From positions 310,001 through 374,000 of the forward strand of contig JAGWHB010000001.1 of the NCBI GenBank assembly GCA_028867035.1: 64,000 nt of DNA. The letters run 5' to 3'. Source of the stretch: Nitrososphaerota archaeon. GTDB lineage: Archaea > Thermoproteota > Nitrososphaeria > Nitrososphaerales > Gagatemarchaeaceae. The position numbers and the translations under genes were made by a program. This document shows, one piece after another, positions 1 to 8,168 of the stretch (position 1 is its first letter; every line of letters starts with the position of its first letter). A model generated the notes under the pieces. That model was not told the DNA's origin. It did not search any database and saw only the letters and a program-made list of their open reading frames with translations.

Positions 1-2
1 AC

Positions 3-158
3 GAGAGGAAGGACGGCCGACTCTGGCTCCTTATGGGCTTGAGCGAGGGGATCCTGAAGCTTGATGACGCCTGGGCGCTGGTGGAAGAGAAAGGGTCGTC
101 CAGGCTGCCAGCAGTCCCGGTGGCTCGGAAGAAGCCCAAGGTAGTCCTCTCGAAGTAG
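3..158 (+). CDS. C-terminal end of an unidentified protein (partial)
   Basis: An open frame runs in from the left edge and stops at TAG 156-158, giving about 51 residues that end in a basic tail (ARKKPKVVLSK). The stop lies two bases before the ATG of the DNA ligase gene, so the two are probably co-transcribed. No domain can be recognised from this fragment. Its position suggests a role linked to the ligase and PolX genes, for example a further repair protein, but that is guesswork from context. Confidence 0.6.
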   Translation, partial: ERKDGRLWLLMGLSEGILKLDDAWALVEEKGSSRLPAVPVARKKPKVVLSK

Positions 159-160
159 GG

Positions 161-994
161 ATGAGCGAAGAGCTCCCGACCTACGTCCTGGAGAACTATG
201 CGAAGGCTGTCAAGAAGCCTCTCAACGAGTGGCTCCTGAAGAACGAGTTGCCGAGTCTGGTTGAATCGAAGTTCGACGGCATCAGGGTGTTCCTCTTCAA
301 GAGCGGTGACAAGCTCGTCCTCTCGAGCAAGCATGGCGGGATCTATACTCCGAAGGGCACCCCGCAGGTGTTCTCGAGGGTCCCCGAGTTCGTGCATGCT
401 CCCAATAGGATGATCCTGGACGGGGAGTATGTGGCTAGGGAGGCCAAGGGGCTCTTCCTGTTCGACGTCCTGCAGGTGGACAACAGAGACCTGCGGTCAA
501 AGCCCCTGACCGAGAGGAAGAAGGTGCTCAGGGAGATCCTCAGGGGGACCGGGCTGGAGGTCCCGTACACCCTCGCCCGGACCGCGGGGAAGATCATGGA
601 ACTCAGGGATGCCACGGTCAAGGAGGGACGCGAAGGCATCATGGTCAAGAACCCCGTTTCGACCTACGGGCAGCCGAACTCCTGGCTGAAGCTGAAGCGG
701 TTTGACACGGTCGACTGCTTTGTCACAGCACTGGTGGAGACCACCGAGTTGAAGAAGACAGGGATCCCAAGGTCTTGGTCGGTCGCTGTCTACGATGATG
801 AAGGGAGGGTGGTGGAGCTGGGGAAAGTGGGTTCGACCGTCGAGAGGGTCGACCCGCGCAAGGTGAAGAGGGGCACCGTGGTAGAAGTCAGGTTCCAGGA
901 AGTAACAAGAGACAGGAAGCTTCGGGCGCCTTTCATCCTCAGGATAAGGCACGACAAGACTCCCGATGAGTGCATGCTCTCCCAGTTGGCATAG
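161..994 (+). CDS. Compact ATP-dependent DNA ligase
   Basis: A 277-residue ATP-dependent DNA ligase, which seals nicks through an enzyme-AMP intermediate. Motif I ESKFDGIR places the adenylated lysine at residue 37. Motif III (LDGEYV), motif IV (EGIMVKNP) and motif V (WLKLKR) follow in order, and the remaining ~80 residues fit an OB-fold. The replicative archaeal ligase is about 550-600 residues and has an N-terminal DNA-binding domain that is missing here, so this is the small accessory type seen in repair modules. The start is ATG two bases after the upstream stop, and the PolX-like gene follows after 9 bases. A repair role is inferred from this pairing. RNA ligase activity cannot be excluded. 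Confidence 0.87.
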   Translation: MSEELPTYVLENYAKAVKKPLNEWLLKNELPSLVESKFDGIRVFLFKSGDKLVLSSKHGGIYTPKGTPQVFSRVPEFVHAPNRMILDGEYVAREAKGLFLFDVLQVDNRDLRSKPLTERKKVLREILRGTGLEVPYTLARTAGKIMELRDATVKEGREGIMVKNPVSTYGQPNSWLKLKRFDTVDCFVTALVETTELKKTGIPRSWSVAVYDDEGRVVELGKVGSTVERVDPRKVKRGTVVEVRFQEVTRDRKLRAPFILRIRHDKTPDECMLSQLA

Positions 995-1003
995 GTCCTT
1001 CGT

Positions 1004-1546
1004 TTGTCATTCAAGAAGGACATCAAACTCGAGGACGCCGAAGAGATAGCGCTCGACTTCCAATCCAAGACCAAGGACCTCTACAGGAAATGCCTGCTGG
1101 CCGGGAGCATCAGGAGGAGGGAGGCAGTCGTCCACGACGTCGATTTTGCCGTCATTCCCAAGGGAAAGAGTTTCGCAGTTTGGAAGGACCAGGTCACTCG
1201 GAGGGTAAACGCGATCGGTGGGAAAGTGACTTCGTTCGGCGAGACCATTTCGAACTTCAGGTATAGGGGCGTGCAGGTCAACCTGTTCCTGTGCCTCAAT
1301 GAAGATGCGTGGGGGGTAACTCAGATGTGGGCGACGGGGCCCAAGGGACATACGATCGGGATGACGATCAAAGCGCGAGGCAAGGGTCTGGTGATCAACT
1401 CGAGGGGACTGTGGACCAGGGGAGAGCCGCAGCGCCTGATCAGGACCAGGACTGAAGAAGACGTGGGAAGAATCCTAGGATGGAAGTTCAAGCCGCCCGA
1501 GGCCAGAGGGAAGGGGGATAAGCAGGGCGAGAAGTCCGAGTGGTAA
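1004..1546 (+). CDS. PolX-family (DNA polymerase beta-like) nucleotidyltransferase, third carboxylate altered
   Basis: A 180-residue protein with the PolX palm signature GSIRRR (residues 34-39) followed by HDVD, giving metal-binding Asp45 and Asp47. The later TGPKGHTIGM segment resembles the PolX thumb region that contacts primer and dNTP. The strand that normally carries the third catalytic Asp (consensus V-D-L/F) reads QVNLF, so Asn93 (codon AAC) stands there. It lacks the 8-kDa and PHP domains of bacterial PolX. The start is TTG, 9 bases after the ligase stop. Gap filling before ligation is the obvious role, but the Asn substitution may abolish or change polymerisation. Confidence 0.75.
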   Translation: MSFKKDIKLEDAEEIALDFQSKTKDLYRKCLLAGSIRRREAVVHDVDFAVIPKGKSFAVWKDQVTRRVNAIGGKVTSFGETISNFRYRGVQVNLFLCLNEDAWGVTQMWATGPKGHTIGMTIKARGKGLVINSRGLWTRGEPQRLIRTRTEEDVGRILGWKFKPPEARGKGDKQGEKSEW

Positions 1547-1609
1547 CCGATGACCATGGTGGCTTTTATGCTGATGCCCATGTGGGTCGATTGAAGCATC
1601 AGAGTTCCC

Positions 1610-3466
1610 ATGGCCAACAGCGAATTCGGCGTCGACGGTCCCATTGAAGAGTCACCCCCCGTAGAGGAGCGCCAAGGCCGAAGGGAGATCGCAGATGAGG
1701 AGACCTCATCTCTCCCCATCTTCTCTGTACTCGGTTCGATTGACTTCGCCGACCATTTTGTCATCATAGGGGACGTGGGAACAGGGAAGAGCACCGTGAC
1801 CCCGATTCATGAGTTCGAGCTGTCTGGCAGGAGAAGGCAAATCATAATCCGCGAGCCTTCGAGGGCCTCCTGCAACGCCCTGTATTATTCTCTCATGGCT
1901 CTCCACCCGGAGATGAAGGACGACCTCTCCGTCATCACCAAGGATACCAAGATCAACGTCGGCGGGAAGATCGCGATCGTCACGGACGGCGTCCTGCTGC
2001 GGATGCTGGCCGAGGGGTCGGTGTCAGACTGCTCGGTCTATTTCGACGAGAGCCATCAGATGTCGTCCCAGCTGGAGCTGTGCATGTCCCTCGCCAGGAA
2101 GCAGGGGGCGACGGCGGGCAACCTGTTCAGGGTGATGAGCGCCACCATCGACCCTGCACAGTTCATGTCGTTCCTTGGGATCTCGAAACTCTACACCCTC
2201 AGCGGGCGGAGGTTTCCTGTAAGAATCGAGGTCAAGCTCACAAGGGACGTCGACGAGATGCTGGACGCCGTTTCCCGCTACCTCTACACGCAGCCCAAGG
2301 ACGAGTCGTGGCTTGTCTTCCTCCCCACTAGGCGCCTGGTCGAGACGTTCGCTCGGAGTCACGGGGGCGTCTACATCCACGGAGGGCTCGAAGGAACCGA
2401 GGTCAACAAGATACAGAAGCGGGCCGAGCTTGACAGGAACCTGAAGATATTCGCTACGAACGTCATCGCCTCGTCGGTGAACATCTATGTCGACAACGTG
2501 CTCATTTTCAACGAGGTGATCGACAGCAAGGACAAGCTCGGAGAGAAGAGCCTCAGATACAGGAAGCTGGACAACAACTCCCTCCTCCAGATGATGGGCA
2601 GGATAGGCCGCTTCAAGCCAGGGAGAGCCGTCGTCGTCTCCGACACCCCGGTCCCCAAGAAGATTGAACCCGTCCCGGTGCGGAAAGGGCTCGAGTCGGA
2701 GACGCCCTTCGACCTCGTCCTACTCATGTCGAAGTATGGACTCGCTTTCTCCGACCTCGAGTTCATGTCGAAGGTCGACCAGCGGGAGGTCGCGTTCGCC
2801 GAGGACTGGCTGACCGACATCGGGGCGATAGATCGGCGGAGCCGCGGAATCACGCAAAAGGGACTGCTGATGAGCGAGATCCCCTACGAGCCCGATTTCG
2901 CGCACATGATCTCGGGGGCCCTTATCGCAGACGACTATGACATGGCCAGGTTCCTCCTAGCGAGCGGCGCCTTCGGCGACTCCCTCAACCACGCCTACAG
3001 GACGGACATGGAAGCCGTGGCGACCGAGCTTCTGTACGGTTTCGACAGGTCGAACGAGCTGAACGTCAAGGCGCACCTGCTCAAGAAGTATACGGAAGAC
3101 AAGGAGGGGTCCTTCGTCTCGAGGCTGGCCTCGAACGGCATCTTCGTGCGCTTCGTGGAAGAAGCGTGGAAGAACTACGAAGCGGCCCGAGGGGCGCTGA
3201 ACGACCTGCTCCTCTCTTCGAAAAAGGGGCTGATTCCGAAGGAGGTTCTTGCGGACCCCGACATCGCGCGGCTCGAGGCATATCTCGAAGACTGCCTCTC
3301 ATTCGAGAGGTTCGACCTTTACCAGGCGAGCGAGTACGACCTGCGCCGAATGGTCGTGGAAGGTCCGTTCTATGCGAGGTCCGTCATGATGAACTACAGG
3401 CGGATACTTTTCGACATCGTAGCCCTCAGAAGGAGGAGAAAACAGCACCGCAGGAGACGAAGATGA
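1610..3466 (+). CDS. DEAH-like superfamily 2 helicase
   Basis: A 618-residue SF2 NTPase. It shows Walker A GDVGTGKST, motif II as DESH in place of DEAH, motif III SAT, and motif VI QMMGRIGRFKPG. The helicase core covers roughly residues 45-350. The C-terminal half is helical without a recognised domain and ends in a very basic tail (RRRRKQHRRRRR) that probably binds nucleic acid. The layout resembles HrpA/DEAH RNA helicases, though the C-terminus does not clearly match their HA2/OB module. It starts with ATG 63 bases after the PolX-like gene, so it may belong to the same repair unit, but an RNA function is equally possible. Confidence 0.78.
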   Translation: MANSEFGVDGPIEESPPVEERQGRREIADEETSSLPIFSVLGSIDFADHFVIIGDVGTGKSTVTPIHEFELSGRRRQIIIREPSRASCNALYYSLMALHPEMKDDLSVITKDTKINVGGKIAIVTDGVLLRMLAEGSVSDCSVYFDESHQMSSQLELCMSLARKQGATAGNLFRVMSATIDPAQFMSFLGISKLYTLSGRRFPVRIEVKLTRDVDEMLDAVSRYLYTQPKDESWLVFLPTRRLVETFARSHGGVYIHGGLEGTEVNKIQKRAELDRNLKIFATNVIASSVNIYVDNVLIFNEVIDSKDKLGEKSLRYRKLDNNSLLQMMGRIGRFKPGRAVVVSDTPVPKKIEPVPVRKGLESETPFDLVLLMSKYGLAFSDLEFMSKVDQREVAFAEDWLTDIGAIDRRSRGITQKGLLMSEIPYEPDFAHMISGALIADDYDMARFLLASGAFGDSLNHAYRTDMEAVATELLYGFDRSNELNVKAHLLKKYTEDKEGSFVSRLASNGIFVRFVEEAWKNYEAARGALNDLLLSSKKGLIPKEVLADPDIARLEAYLEDCLSFERFDLYQASEYDLRRMVVEGPFYARSVMMNYRRILFDIVALRRRRKQHRRRRR

Positions 3467-3484
3467 GAAACCCGCGCCGTAGAT

Positions 3485-4312
3485 TCATTTTCTGGAGACT
3501 CTGAAGACCAGCGTCAGACGCCTCTTACCCGGATCGTATTTTTCTGACTGGAGGTTTGCCCTCTTGCCGTAAACGAACTCGACGACGCCTGCGGCTACCC
3601 CATTGAGAAAGTTGCTCTTGGTGAGCCCCGGAACCTCTACGAAGGATGGCTCGTTGATAGTGACTGCCACCTCTCCCGAGTCCTGGACCCTGGAGTCGTC
3701 GAACTCGAATATGCCCCACCCGGTCGCTCTGAGCCAAGCCCCGACGCCGTCCAATTGTATCTTGGTCCTCCCCGACGGGATGATTTCCCCAAGCTGCCGA
3801 AGCGCCTCGGTCAGATACTGCCTCCCCTCCTCGAACAGGATTACTCCGCCCGGGGGCCCGAACTGCTCGATCAACCGCCGCTCGACCCCCAGGAGCGGCT
3901 TCGTGCTGAAGATCGCGCTCCTGAACATCCCCATGTGAATCACAGGGAAAAGGAAAAGGTCGAAGGGCGTCTCGTCTGTCCTCTGGACCTCGGCGTCAGT
4001 CACGAAGGGCAGTTGCTTCAGCTCGGCGACGAATCGCTCCTGCGTGGTCTTGGTGTTCGAGAAATCCAGGAACGTCGTCCAGACGAAGGTGCGAGGTTTA
4101 AGGAGCTGATATCCCCCCGACGGGATGATGTTCAAGTTGTGTTTTGCGAGCAATGCCGTGAGTCTCGCAAGAGCGCCGAACTCGTCGTTCCCCACCACGA
4201 GCAACTCGAACAGCTTCCCATCGGCGAACTCGCTTTGAGGGGTCAGGCCTATCATGCGCGGGAAGTACCGTCTGGATGACCCACCACCATCAGGCGGCGT
4301 TTCGATTGCCAA
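3485..4312 (-). CDS. ACT domain plus V4R-like domain protein
   Basis: A 275-residue protein. Residues ~33-110 look like an ACT domain (FELLVVGNDEFGALARLTALL, a typical ligand-binding start). The C-terminal part, with NFLNGVAAGVVEFVYG and a closing TLVFRV strand, resembles a V4R (4-vinyl reductase) small-molecule-binding domain. This architecture suggests a ligand-sensing regulator and not an enzyme, since no DNA-binding domain or catalytic motif is visible. The longest frame starts at TTG 4312; the ATG at 4255 gives a more family-like N-terminus starting MIGLTP. It is convergent with the helicase gene (18-base gap). Confidence 0.55.
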   Translation of the reverse strand: MAIETPPDGGGSSRRYFPRMIGLTPQSEFADGKLFELLVVGNDEFGALARLTALLAKHNLNIIPSGGYQLLKPRTFVWTTFLDFSNTKTTQERFVAELKQLPFVTDAEVQRTDETPFDLFLFPVIHMGMFRSAIFSTKPLLGVERRLIEQFGPPGGVILFEEGRQYLTEALRQLGEIIPSGRTKIQLDGVGAWLRATGWGIFEFDDSRVQDSGEVAVTINEPSFVEVPGLTKSNFLNGVAAGVVEFVYGKRANLQSEKYDPGKRRLTLVFRVSRK

Positions 4313-4425
4313 CTTCTAGCTGTGATGAAAGCGCCAATCCGTGGTTGAATACCTTAGGTTTACACATCAGGCAAAAGTGAACACAAGTGAACACATATTA
4401 GTTCGGAAGGCTTCGCGGAAGCTCT

Positions 4426-4974
4426 TTGCCCAGGAGCGTAACACGGACCCTGCGGGTCGACGAGGACCTCGACAAGGCCATTGCCAGCAGGGCTTCCAAA
4501 GAGAGGGTGTCGGTCAACTTTCTGGTGAACAGGAGCCTTCGGAAGTTCATCGAGTGGGAAATCCCCATCCTGGAGCTTGGCATGGTCGTGGTCCCCAAGC
4601 TGCTCCTTGATCGGCTGTCGGGGGACAAGGACGAGAAGAAGTTCGCGGAGTATGGAAGGGAAGTCGCCCGGGATTTCCTGAAGCCTGCGACCCAGTACGT
4701 GGTAGGCGAATACACAGTGGCTTCGGCCATCGAGGTCTTGAGGAGGTCTTCTCTTTACAGCGCGAGGTTCAGCTTCGACTTCGACGAGGGGCACGACAGC
4801 CGCAAGCAGGTGCTAGTGGTCAGGCACGACCAAGGGCGTCTGTGGTCGAGCTACTTCGCCGGGCTTCTGGACGAGACGTTCGGAGTGCTTCTGGGGAATG
4901 ACGTCAAGGTGGAATACACTGATTCTCTCTGCATAGCACAGCTGGCTCCGGTCAGTCGTTTGGCCGGAAAGTAG
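4426..4974 (+). CDS. Ribbon-helix-helix transcriptional regulator
   Basis: A 182-residue protein. The N-terminal ~45 residues (TRTLRVDEDLDKAIASRAS, then VSVNFLVNRSLRKFIEW) form a ribbon-helix-helix DNA-binding domain. The remaining ~130 residues are an uncharacterised sensor-like domain ending in a predicted beta segment with one Cys. The start is TTG 4426, and the RHH domain begins within a few residues of it. The 3' end overlaps the convergent MEDS-like gene by 23 bases. Paralogues with this layout are common in Thaumarchaeota-type genomes (recalled family knowledge, not checked). Targets are unknown. Confidence 0.65.
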   Translation: MPRSVTRTLRVDEDLDKAIASRASKERVSVNFLVNRSLRKFIEWEIPILELGMVVVPKLLLDRLSGDKDEKKFAEYGREVARDFLKPATQYVVGEYTVASAIEVLRRSSLYSARFSFDFDEGHDSRKQVLVVRHDQGRLWSSYFAGLLDETFGVLLGNDVKVEYTDSLCIAQLAPVSRLAGK

Positions 4975-5485
4975 CGGAGCCCAGCAGGGTCTGGCGGTGG
5001 GTTTCGAAGACCCCGATGATTTGCTTTGGGTCGAGGGAGTAGAACCCTTCCTGACGGTAGCAGCAAATCGCCGTGAGAGAAGCTTCTTCCACTTTCCTCT
5101 CCGTGTTCAAGACAGCGTCAAAGTCGTCATAGCTGAGGTGCGCCCAATCTCCTATGATCAACGGAGGAAATCCAGGTGGAGAGTTTCTCCGTGCGGCTTT
5201 GAAAGTAGACAGGATTTCATCGGAGGGGTCGGGGTTCCTCGAGAGAATCTCTCGGACATCATAGGTGGAAGGCGGAAGGCGGAGCCGTCTTGCTTGAATT
5301 CGCGCCTTCCGATTGAAGAACTTCGCGTCTTCGGCGGGCTGGGCGCTCATAATCGTCGCTCCATCCCAGCGGACCTTGACCCTGGCCAGAATTGAGTCGA
5401 TCAGTCGGTTCCTGTCCTCCCAATCAGAAGAGACGAGCGCTATGTGCGGGATTCCCTGCCCCCCTGGCCGGGCGCGGCCTGACAA
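4952..5485 (-). CDS. MEDS/DcmR-type sensory domain protein
   Basis: A 177-residue soluble protein with a Rossmann-like opening (IPHIALVSSDWEDRNRLIDSI). Its C-terminal stretch (LTAICCYRQEGFYSL, then a conserved His in ETHRQTLLG) matches the pattern of MEDS domains, RecA-like sensory modules found in methanogen and methylotroph regulators such as DcmR. No Walker A motif is visible, as is common for the family. The start is TTG 5485. The gene is convergent with the RHH regulator and overlaps it by 23 bases. A signalling role is inferred only from the domain resemblance. Confidence 0.5.
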   Translation of the reverse strand: MSGRARPGGQGIPHIALVSSDWEDRNRLIDSILARVKVRWDGATIMSAQPAEDAKFFNRKARIQARRLRLPPSTYDVREILSRNPDPSDEILSTFKAARRNSPPGFPPLIIGDWAHLSYDDFDAVLNTERKVEEASLTAICCYRQEGFYSLDPKQIIGVFETHRQTLLGSATFRPND

Positions 5486-5591
5486 CAGGGGAGCACGAGG
5501 GGACGCTTTCTATTAACCCTTGAACCGATTAGGCGCCTGCCAGGGGTCCGTCTGGCCAATGACAAACCTCTACATGAGACATGTCGATTGA

Positions 5592-5603
5592 AACTTAATT
5601 AGG
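5592..5603 (+). promoter_or_regulatory. Probable TATA box for the L10e gene
   Basis: The AT-rich string AACTTAATTAGG lies about 40 bases before the TTG start of the ribosomal protein gene, in an otherwise GC-rich gap. It has the composition of an archaeal TATA box. No transcript data are available. Confidence 0.4.
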
Positions 5604-5640
5604 CCTCCCCGGGACGCGCTCTTCTCAAGAGTGAACTCGC

Positions 5641-6180
5641 TTGCATGGCTCGAACTACCGCACAATCAAAGGGATGGCATACACCTCGAAGAAGTACGCG
5701 CCGGGGGCCCCTAACCCGAAGGTAGCCAGGTTCAACACGGGCAAATTCAGGCATGATTACGACTACAAACTGAGACTGATTTCTGAAGGCAGGCTCCAGA
5801 TAAGGAGCAATGCTCTCGAGGCCGCCAGGGTCGCAGCGAGCAAGAAGGTGACCTTGGTCGGCGAAGAGAACTTCTACCTCAGGGTGGTCACGTATCCTTT
5901 CCTGATACTCAGGGAGAACAAGATGATCGCGACCGCGGGCGCTGACCGTCTGCAGGAAGGGATGCGGAAGGCGTTCGGCAAACCCATCGGCATGGCAGCG
6001 AGGGTCGCAATAGGAAGCGTCATCCTTGAGCTCAGCGTCAAGGCCGAGAACCTCGACAAGGCCAAGCTGGCGATGTGGGCGGCGGGCACAAAGCTCCCAA
6101 TGCGGACGCACACAGAGATCGTCAAGCTCGAGCCAACAGCGGAGCCGGAGCCCGCAGAAACCGAAACGGTGCCCGTCTAG
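5641..6180 (+). CDS. rpl10e: Large-subunit ribosomal protein L10e (uL16)
   Basis: A 179-residue protein with the L10e/uL16 pattern: NYRTIKG near the N-terminus, AYTSKKYAPGAPNPKVARF, and the central NALEAARVAASKK region. uL16 sits near the peptidyl-transferase centre and helps tRNA accommodation. The start is TTG 5641 (MHGSNYRTIKG). An internal ATG at codon 12 would remove conserved residues, so TTG is preferred. The last ~15 residues are a Glu/Pro/Thr-rich extension. dph2 follows after 13 bases. Confidence 0.93.
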   Translation: MHGSNYRTIKGMAYTSKKYAPGAPNPKVARFNTGKFRHDYDYKLRLISEGRLQIRSNALEAARVAASKKVTLVGEENFYLRVVTYPFLILRENKMIATAGADRLQEGMRKAFGKPIGMAARVAIGSVILELSVKAENLDKAKLAMWAAGTKLPMRTHTEIVKLEPTAEPEPAETETVPV

Positions 6181-6193
6181 AGGATTAACATCG

Positions 6194-7225
6194 ATGACCG
6201 TACGAATAGACGAGTCCAGGGTATTCGAGATAATCGAGGCAGAGAAACCCAAGGTCATCCTTGTCAATGCTCCAGGGGGCCTGCTCAGGCAGACCAAGGA
6301 GCTGATGGCGCTTGTGAAGGAGAAGTATGGGGTACAGAGCATCCTGTCAGGGGACAGCTGCTTCGGCATCTGCGACACCGTGGACGACGATGTGGAGAAG
6401 CTCCAGGCCGACCTTGCGCTGCACATCGGGCACAACGCCGCTGTCACGGAGGTCGGGGAGCACACCTACCTGGTTGACGCCGTCGACGACGTGGAGTTCG
6501 GGGATGTGGTCGAGACAGCGGTCAAGGTCCTGGCGCCCTACAAGCGGATCGGCCTCGCCACGTTCAGCCAGCACCTGCAACAGCTCCGCCCCGTCAAAGA
6601 GAGGCTGGAGGCCAAGGGGTTCCAGGTCAGGGTGGGGAAGGGGAACAATCTGATGCTCGAGGGACAGGTCTTCGGGTGCGACTTCTCGACTGCCTTTCCG
6701 ATGAGGGATGAGGTAGACGCGTTCGCCATGTTGGGGGAGAGCGAGTTCCACGCGGTGGGCCTCGCGCTGGCCACGGGGAAGCCGACGTTCATGCTCGACC
6801 CCTACATGAACGAAGTGACCGACATGCAGGAGGCGGCGGACGAGAGGAGGAAGAGGTCGGTGCTGGCGGTTTACAAGGCGCTGGACGCCAGGGTGTTCGG
6901 AGTCATCACGGGGCTGAAGGAGGGGCAGAAGATGCTGGGAAGGAGCAGGTGGATCACCAAAAGGCTCGAGATGAATGGGAGGAAGGTCGTCCAGCTGGCC
7001 ATCAGAGACGTCACGTCCGAGCGGTTGGCTCCTCACAGGGAGATCGAGGCTTTCATTCAGACCGCATGCCCGAGGATATCCATCGACGGGTTCACATTTG
7101 ACAGGCCGGTGCTGTCGATCCCCCAGGCAGACGCATTAGTCGCGCTTATTGAGGGGAGGGAACCGGGGGAGTTCCTTGAAAGGTCGAAGTGGATCGAGCT
7201 CACGGTGGGGCTGATAAAGAAATGA
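6194..7225 (+). CDS. dph2: Diphthamide biosynthesis enzyme Dph2
   Basis: A 343-residue Dph2, the non-classical radical-SAM enzyme that transfers a 3-amino-3-carboxypropyl group from SAM to the target histidine of elongation factor 2. The three cluster-binding cysteines of the three repeated domains are visible: Cys56 (GDSCFGIC), Cys162 (VFGCDFS) and Cys292 (TACPRIS). Length matches archaeal homodimeric Dph2. The frame is open further upstream, but the ATG at 6194, 13 bases after the L10e stop, gives the family-like N-terminus. The stop overlaps the csl4 start (ATGA), indicating translational coupling. Confidence 0.92.
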   Translation: MTVRIDESRVFEIIEAEKPKVILVNAPGGLLRQTKELMALVKEKYGVQSILSGDSCFGICDTVDDDVEKLQADLALHIGHNAAVTEVGEHTYLVDAVDDVEFGDVVETAVKVLAPYKRIGLATFSQHLQQLRPVKERLEAKGFQVRVGKGNNLMLEGQVFGCDFSTAFPMRDEVDAFAMLGESEFHAVGLALATGKPTFMLDPYMNEVTDMQEAADERRKRSVLAVYKALDARVFGVITGLKEGQKMLGRSRWITKRLEMNGRKVVQLAIRDVTSERLAPHREIEAFIQTACPRISIDGFTFDRPVLSIPQADALVALIEGREPGEFLERSKWIELTVGLIKK

Positions 7226-7800
7226 AAGACCCGAAGAAAGAACCAGTGGTCCTGCCGGGAGACAAGCTCGCGGTCTCCGAGGAGTTCCTCCCCGGGGTCC
7301 ACACCTACGACGACTCGGGGCTCATCAGGGCGCTGACGGCAGGGTCGGTCGTGAAGGACACCACGAACATGGAGATCTCGGTCAAGCCGAGGGTGGAGCC
7401 GGAGCAGATCAAGATAGACGACTGGGTGACAGGCCAGGTCGAGACTACCCAGGCGAACTCGGCCAACGTGCACATCTACTTCCTCAACGGAAAGCCGACC
7501 TACAAGGACTTCTCAGGGATGCTGTCCCTCAGGGGGCTTTCAGGAGGCGGAAGAGGAATGAGAAGGACCACGCCCGTCAAGCTCGGGGACATCGTCAGGT
7601 GCCGGGTGTTCAGCCTGCTCAACGGGATAATCCACCTCAGCATAGACGAGCCCGACATGGGGGTGGTGGCTGCCTCATGCGGGAACTGCGGCAAGCCCCT
7701 CCTGAGAGGGAGCAGCACGAAGGCCAAGTGCGACGAATGCGGGAACGTGGAAGAGAGGAAGCTGGCCCGAGACTTCGGGGCGAGCCCGATCAACCCGTAG
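7222..7800 (+). CDS. csl4: Exosome RNA-binding subunit Csl4
   Basis: A 192-residue protein with an N-terminal barrel (PGDKLAVSEEFLPG), a central S1 domain (~residues 62-145) and a C-terminal zinc ribbon with Cys153, Cys156, Cys170 and Cys173. This is the layout of archaeal Csl4, part of the cap of the 3'-5' RNA-degrading exosome. The ATG start overlaps the dph2 stop. Pairing with rpoL and dph2 is a known archaeal gene order, which supports the call. Confidence 0.93.
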   Translation: MKDPKKEPVVLPGDKLAVSEEFLPGVHTYDDSGLIRALTAGSVVKDTTNMEISVKPRVEPEQIKIDDWVTGQVETTQANSANVHIYFLNGKPTYKDFSGMLSLRGLSGGGRGMRRTTPVKLGDIVRCRVFSLLNGIIHLSIDEPDMGVVAASCGNCGKPLLRGSSTKAKCDECGNVEERKLARDFGASPINP

Positions 7801-7846
7801 GCTGAAACGACCGAAACCTGCCCCATGAAACGAAATACCCTATCGG

Positions 7847-7854
7847 CTTAATAA
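7847..7854 (+). promoter_or_regulatory. Probable TATA box for rpoL-tfs
   Basis: CTTAATAA lies 27 bases before the TTG start of rpoL, in the 80-base gap after csl4. The spacing is what is expected for a leaderless archaeal transcript. Confidence 0.45.
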
Positions 7855-7880
7855 CAAGAAGCCGAGGGCCCGTCAAGCAA

Positions 7881-8168
7881 TTGCAAGTTCAGACAACCAG
7901 CGAAGATGAGAAGGGCCTCACGGTGGAAATCACCGGGGAGGACTACTCGCTGGCGGAAATAGTACACCACGAGCTGCTTGAGGAGAAGAGCGTCACCTTC
8001 GCCGGAGTGCTCCCTCCGCACCCTCTGATTAAGAAACTGGTGCTTAAGGTGAGAGCCCAGCGGATAAAGCCAGAGAAGGCGTTTGCCAACAGCGTAGAAA
8101 GGGCGATGAAGACCACCAAAGAGCTCTACGACGGCGTCAAGAAGGCACTCGGCGGTGCTTCCGGCTGA
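7881..8168 (+). CDS. rpoL: DNA-directed RNA polymerase subunit L
   Basis: A 95-residue RpoL (eukaryotic Rpb11/AC19 homologue), which pairs with RpoD to form the polymerase assembly platform. The diagnostic segments are LTVEITGEDYSLAEIVHHEL, FAGVLPPHPL and a C-terminal helix. The start is TTG 7881, apparently leaderless. Its TGA stop overlaps the proposed CTG start of tfs, so the two transcription genes are coupled. Confidence 0.93.
   Translation: MQVQTTSEDEKGLTVEITGEDYSLAEIVHHELLEEKSVTFAGVLPPHPLIKKLVLKVRAQRIKPEKAFANSVERAMKTTKELYDGVKKALGGASG

Noticed and set aside
6026..6193. N-terminal extension of dph2 over the L10e gene
   Set aside because: The extra codons are a shifted frame of L10e, rich in Arg/Ser; ATG 6194 gives the normal Dph2 start.
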